16,987 bases of DNA from Pleurotus ostreatus/Saccharomyces cerevisiae fusant. Its lineage: Eukaryota > Opisthokonta. The stretch covers positions 1 through 16,987 of the forward strand of contig JAMQCK010000727.1 of the NCBI GenBank assembly GCA_024196135.1. The letters are read 5' to 3'. Each line of letters begins with the position of its first letter. The first letter of the stretch is position 1. Both the position numbers and the translations under genes were made by a program. The notes below the pieces were generated by a model. That model did no database searches and had not been told where the DNA came from. It was given only the letters and a program-made list of their open reading frames with translations. Of this stretch, positions 16,455-16,987 are shown piece by piece.

Positions 16455-16987
16455 ATGGCCTCCAGGTGCGCGACGCAGGACAAGGTGGTGAGTGATGATG
16501 GGATTTCCTTTTTGGGACGGAGGACTCGCCACTCATGGCCGTATGCGCAGACGGTCGATAGGGTCGATGATACCCCAAAATTCGACAGTAATAACCGGTG
16601 CAAGGCCTGCGGGACGCATTGCAAGACGTCGCGCAGCCAACTTGAGCATGCTATTGGGCAGCATCTTAGCGATGCCACGCCGGAGAACAGGGCGCTCAAG
16701 CGGTGCGTTTCTGCTGCCTTCAATGCTATAAGCCGTGCTGACTCCAATTGCAGGCCATTTACATGCGAGCACTGTGGCAAAGGGTTCGCGCAGAAAGCCA
16801 CCATGCGAAGCCACATCAACGCCAAGCAGTGAGTAACGACGCCGCCTTCTCTACGCTTTCTTGCTGTCGATCTATCATATTTACTCTCCCCCTTGATTAT
16901 ATTCGCTCCTCCCTTCCTCGTGATTCTTTTCAGTCTCTATGTACTCTCCTATACTTTTGCTCTACCATGCTAACGCCGCACTCAGCA
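16455..16987 (+). CDS. C2H2 zinc-finger protein, 5' portion (3' end outside window)
   Basis: Exons are 16455-16487, 16551-16702, 16754-16828 and 16986 onward past the edge; introns are GT-AG at 16488-16550, 16703-16753 and 16829-16985. Two fingers are visible: Cys28, Cys31, His44 and His49 (CKACGTHCKTSRSQLEHAIG, then QH), and Cys66, Cys69, His82 and His87 (TCEHCGKGFAQKATMRSHIN, then AKH). Both have the spacing C-X2-C-X12-H-X4-H. The last His codon is split: CA at 16827-16828 joins C at 16986, and the match to the spacing of finger 1 supports the splice model at the window edge. The start ATG at 16455 opens a short 11-codon exon. It is probably a nucleic-acid-binding protein or transcription factor, but two fingers alone do not say which. 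Everything after the second finger is unseen. Confidence 0.75.

Noticed and set aside
1..16987. Biosynthetic cluster, mobile element, CRISPR array or other novel multi-gene system
   Set aside because: The genes are unrelated housekeeping functions plus a peptidase pair. There are no transposase or reverse-transcriptase motifs, long terminal repeats or spacer-repeat arrays.

Overview
The window is a gene-dense, GC-rich stretch of nuclear DNA from a filamentous fungus, most probably a basidiomycete (Agaricomycetes type). The reasons are about forty short introns (mostly 47-120 nt, GTNNGT donors, CTNAC/CTGAY-like branch sites, NAG acceptors), strong C/G preference at third codon positions, small intergenic gaps and the gene families present. 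Nothing bacterial, viral or transposon-like was recognised. All gene models lie on the + strand. Their exons were assembled by hand from splice signals, reading phase and family conservation, and no search was run.

Layout: (1) 1-1209, the 3' part of an unrecognised gene that enters from the left. (2) 1496-3319, a nine-exon THP3/LENG8-type SAC3/GANP-domain protein of 450 aa. (3) 3320-4700, intergenic. (4) 4701-6890 and 8461-10795, two tandem paralogous secreted serine peptidases of family S28 (532 and 531 aa). Their intron positions match, except that the second copy has two additional introns, and their promoters are recognisably homologous; a 1.57 kb spacer separates them. (5) 11049-13075, a PX-BAR sorting nexin of the Snx41/Atg20 type (605 aa). 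(6) 13565-15479, the tRNA-splicing endonuclease catalytic subunit Sen2 (429 aa) with all three catalytic residues. (7) 16455 to the right edge, the 5' part of a C2H2 zinc-finger gene.

The genes do not form a pathway. THP3 (mRNA maturation), Sen2 (tRNA splicing) and the sorting nexin (endosomal recycling/autophagy) are housekeeping functions. The S28 pair is a local expansion of secreted proline-specific peptidases, as is common in saprotrophic fungi. I do not see an undescribed multi-gene system. The points worth a second look concern gene structure: two GC-AG introns with the same GCGAGT donor, one of them directly after the catalytic lysine codon of Sen2; two introns present in only one S28 paralogue, one of them stop-free and a multiple of three; a perfect but apparently unused GTAAGT donor inside a THP3 exon; a conserved 19-nt microexon; a probable 3'UTR intron; and ACGCGT (MCB-like) and RFX X-box-like promoter elements.
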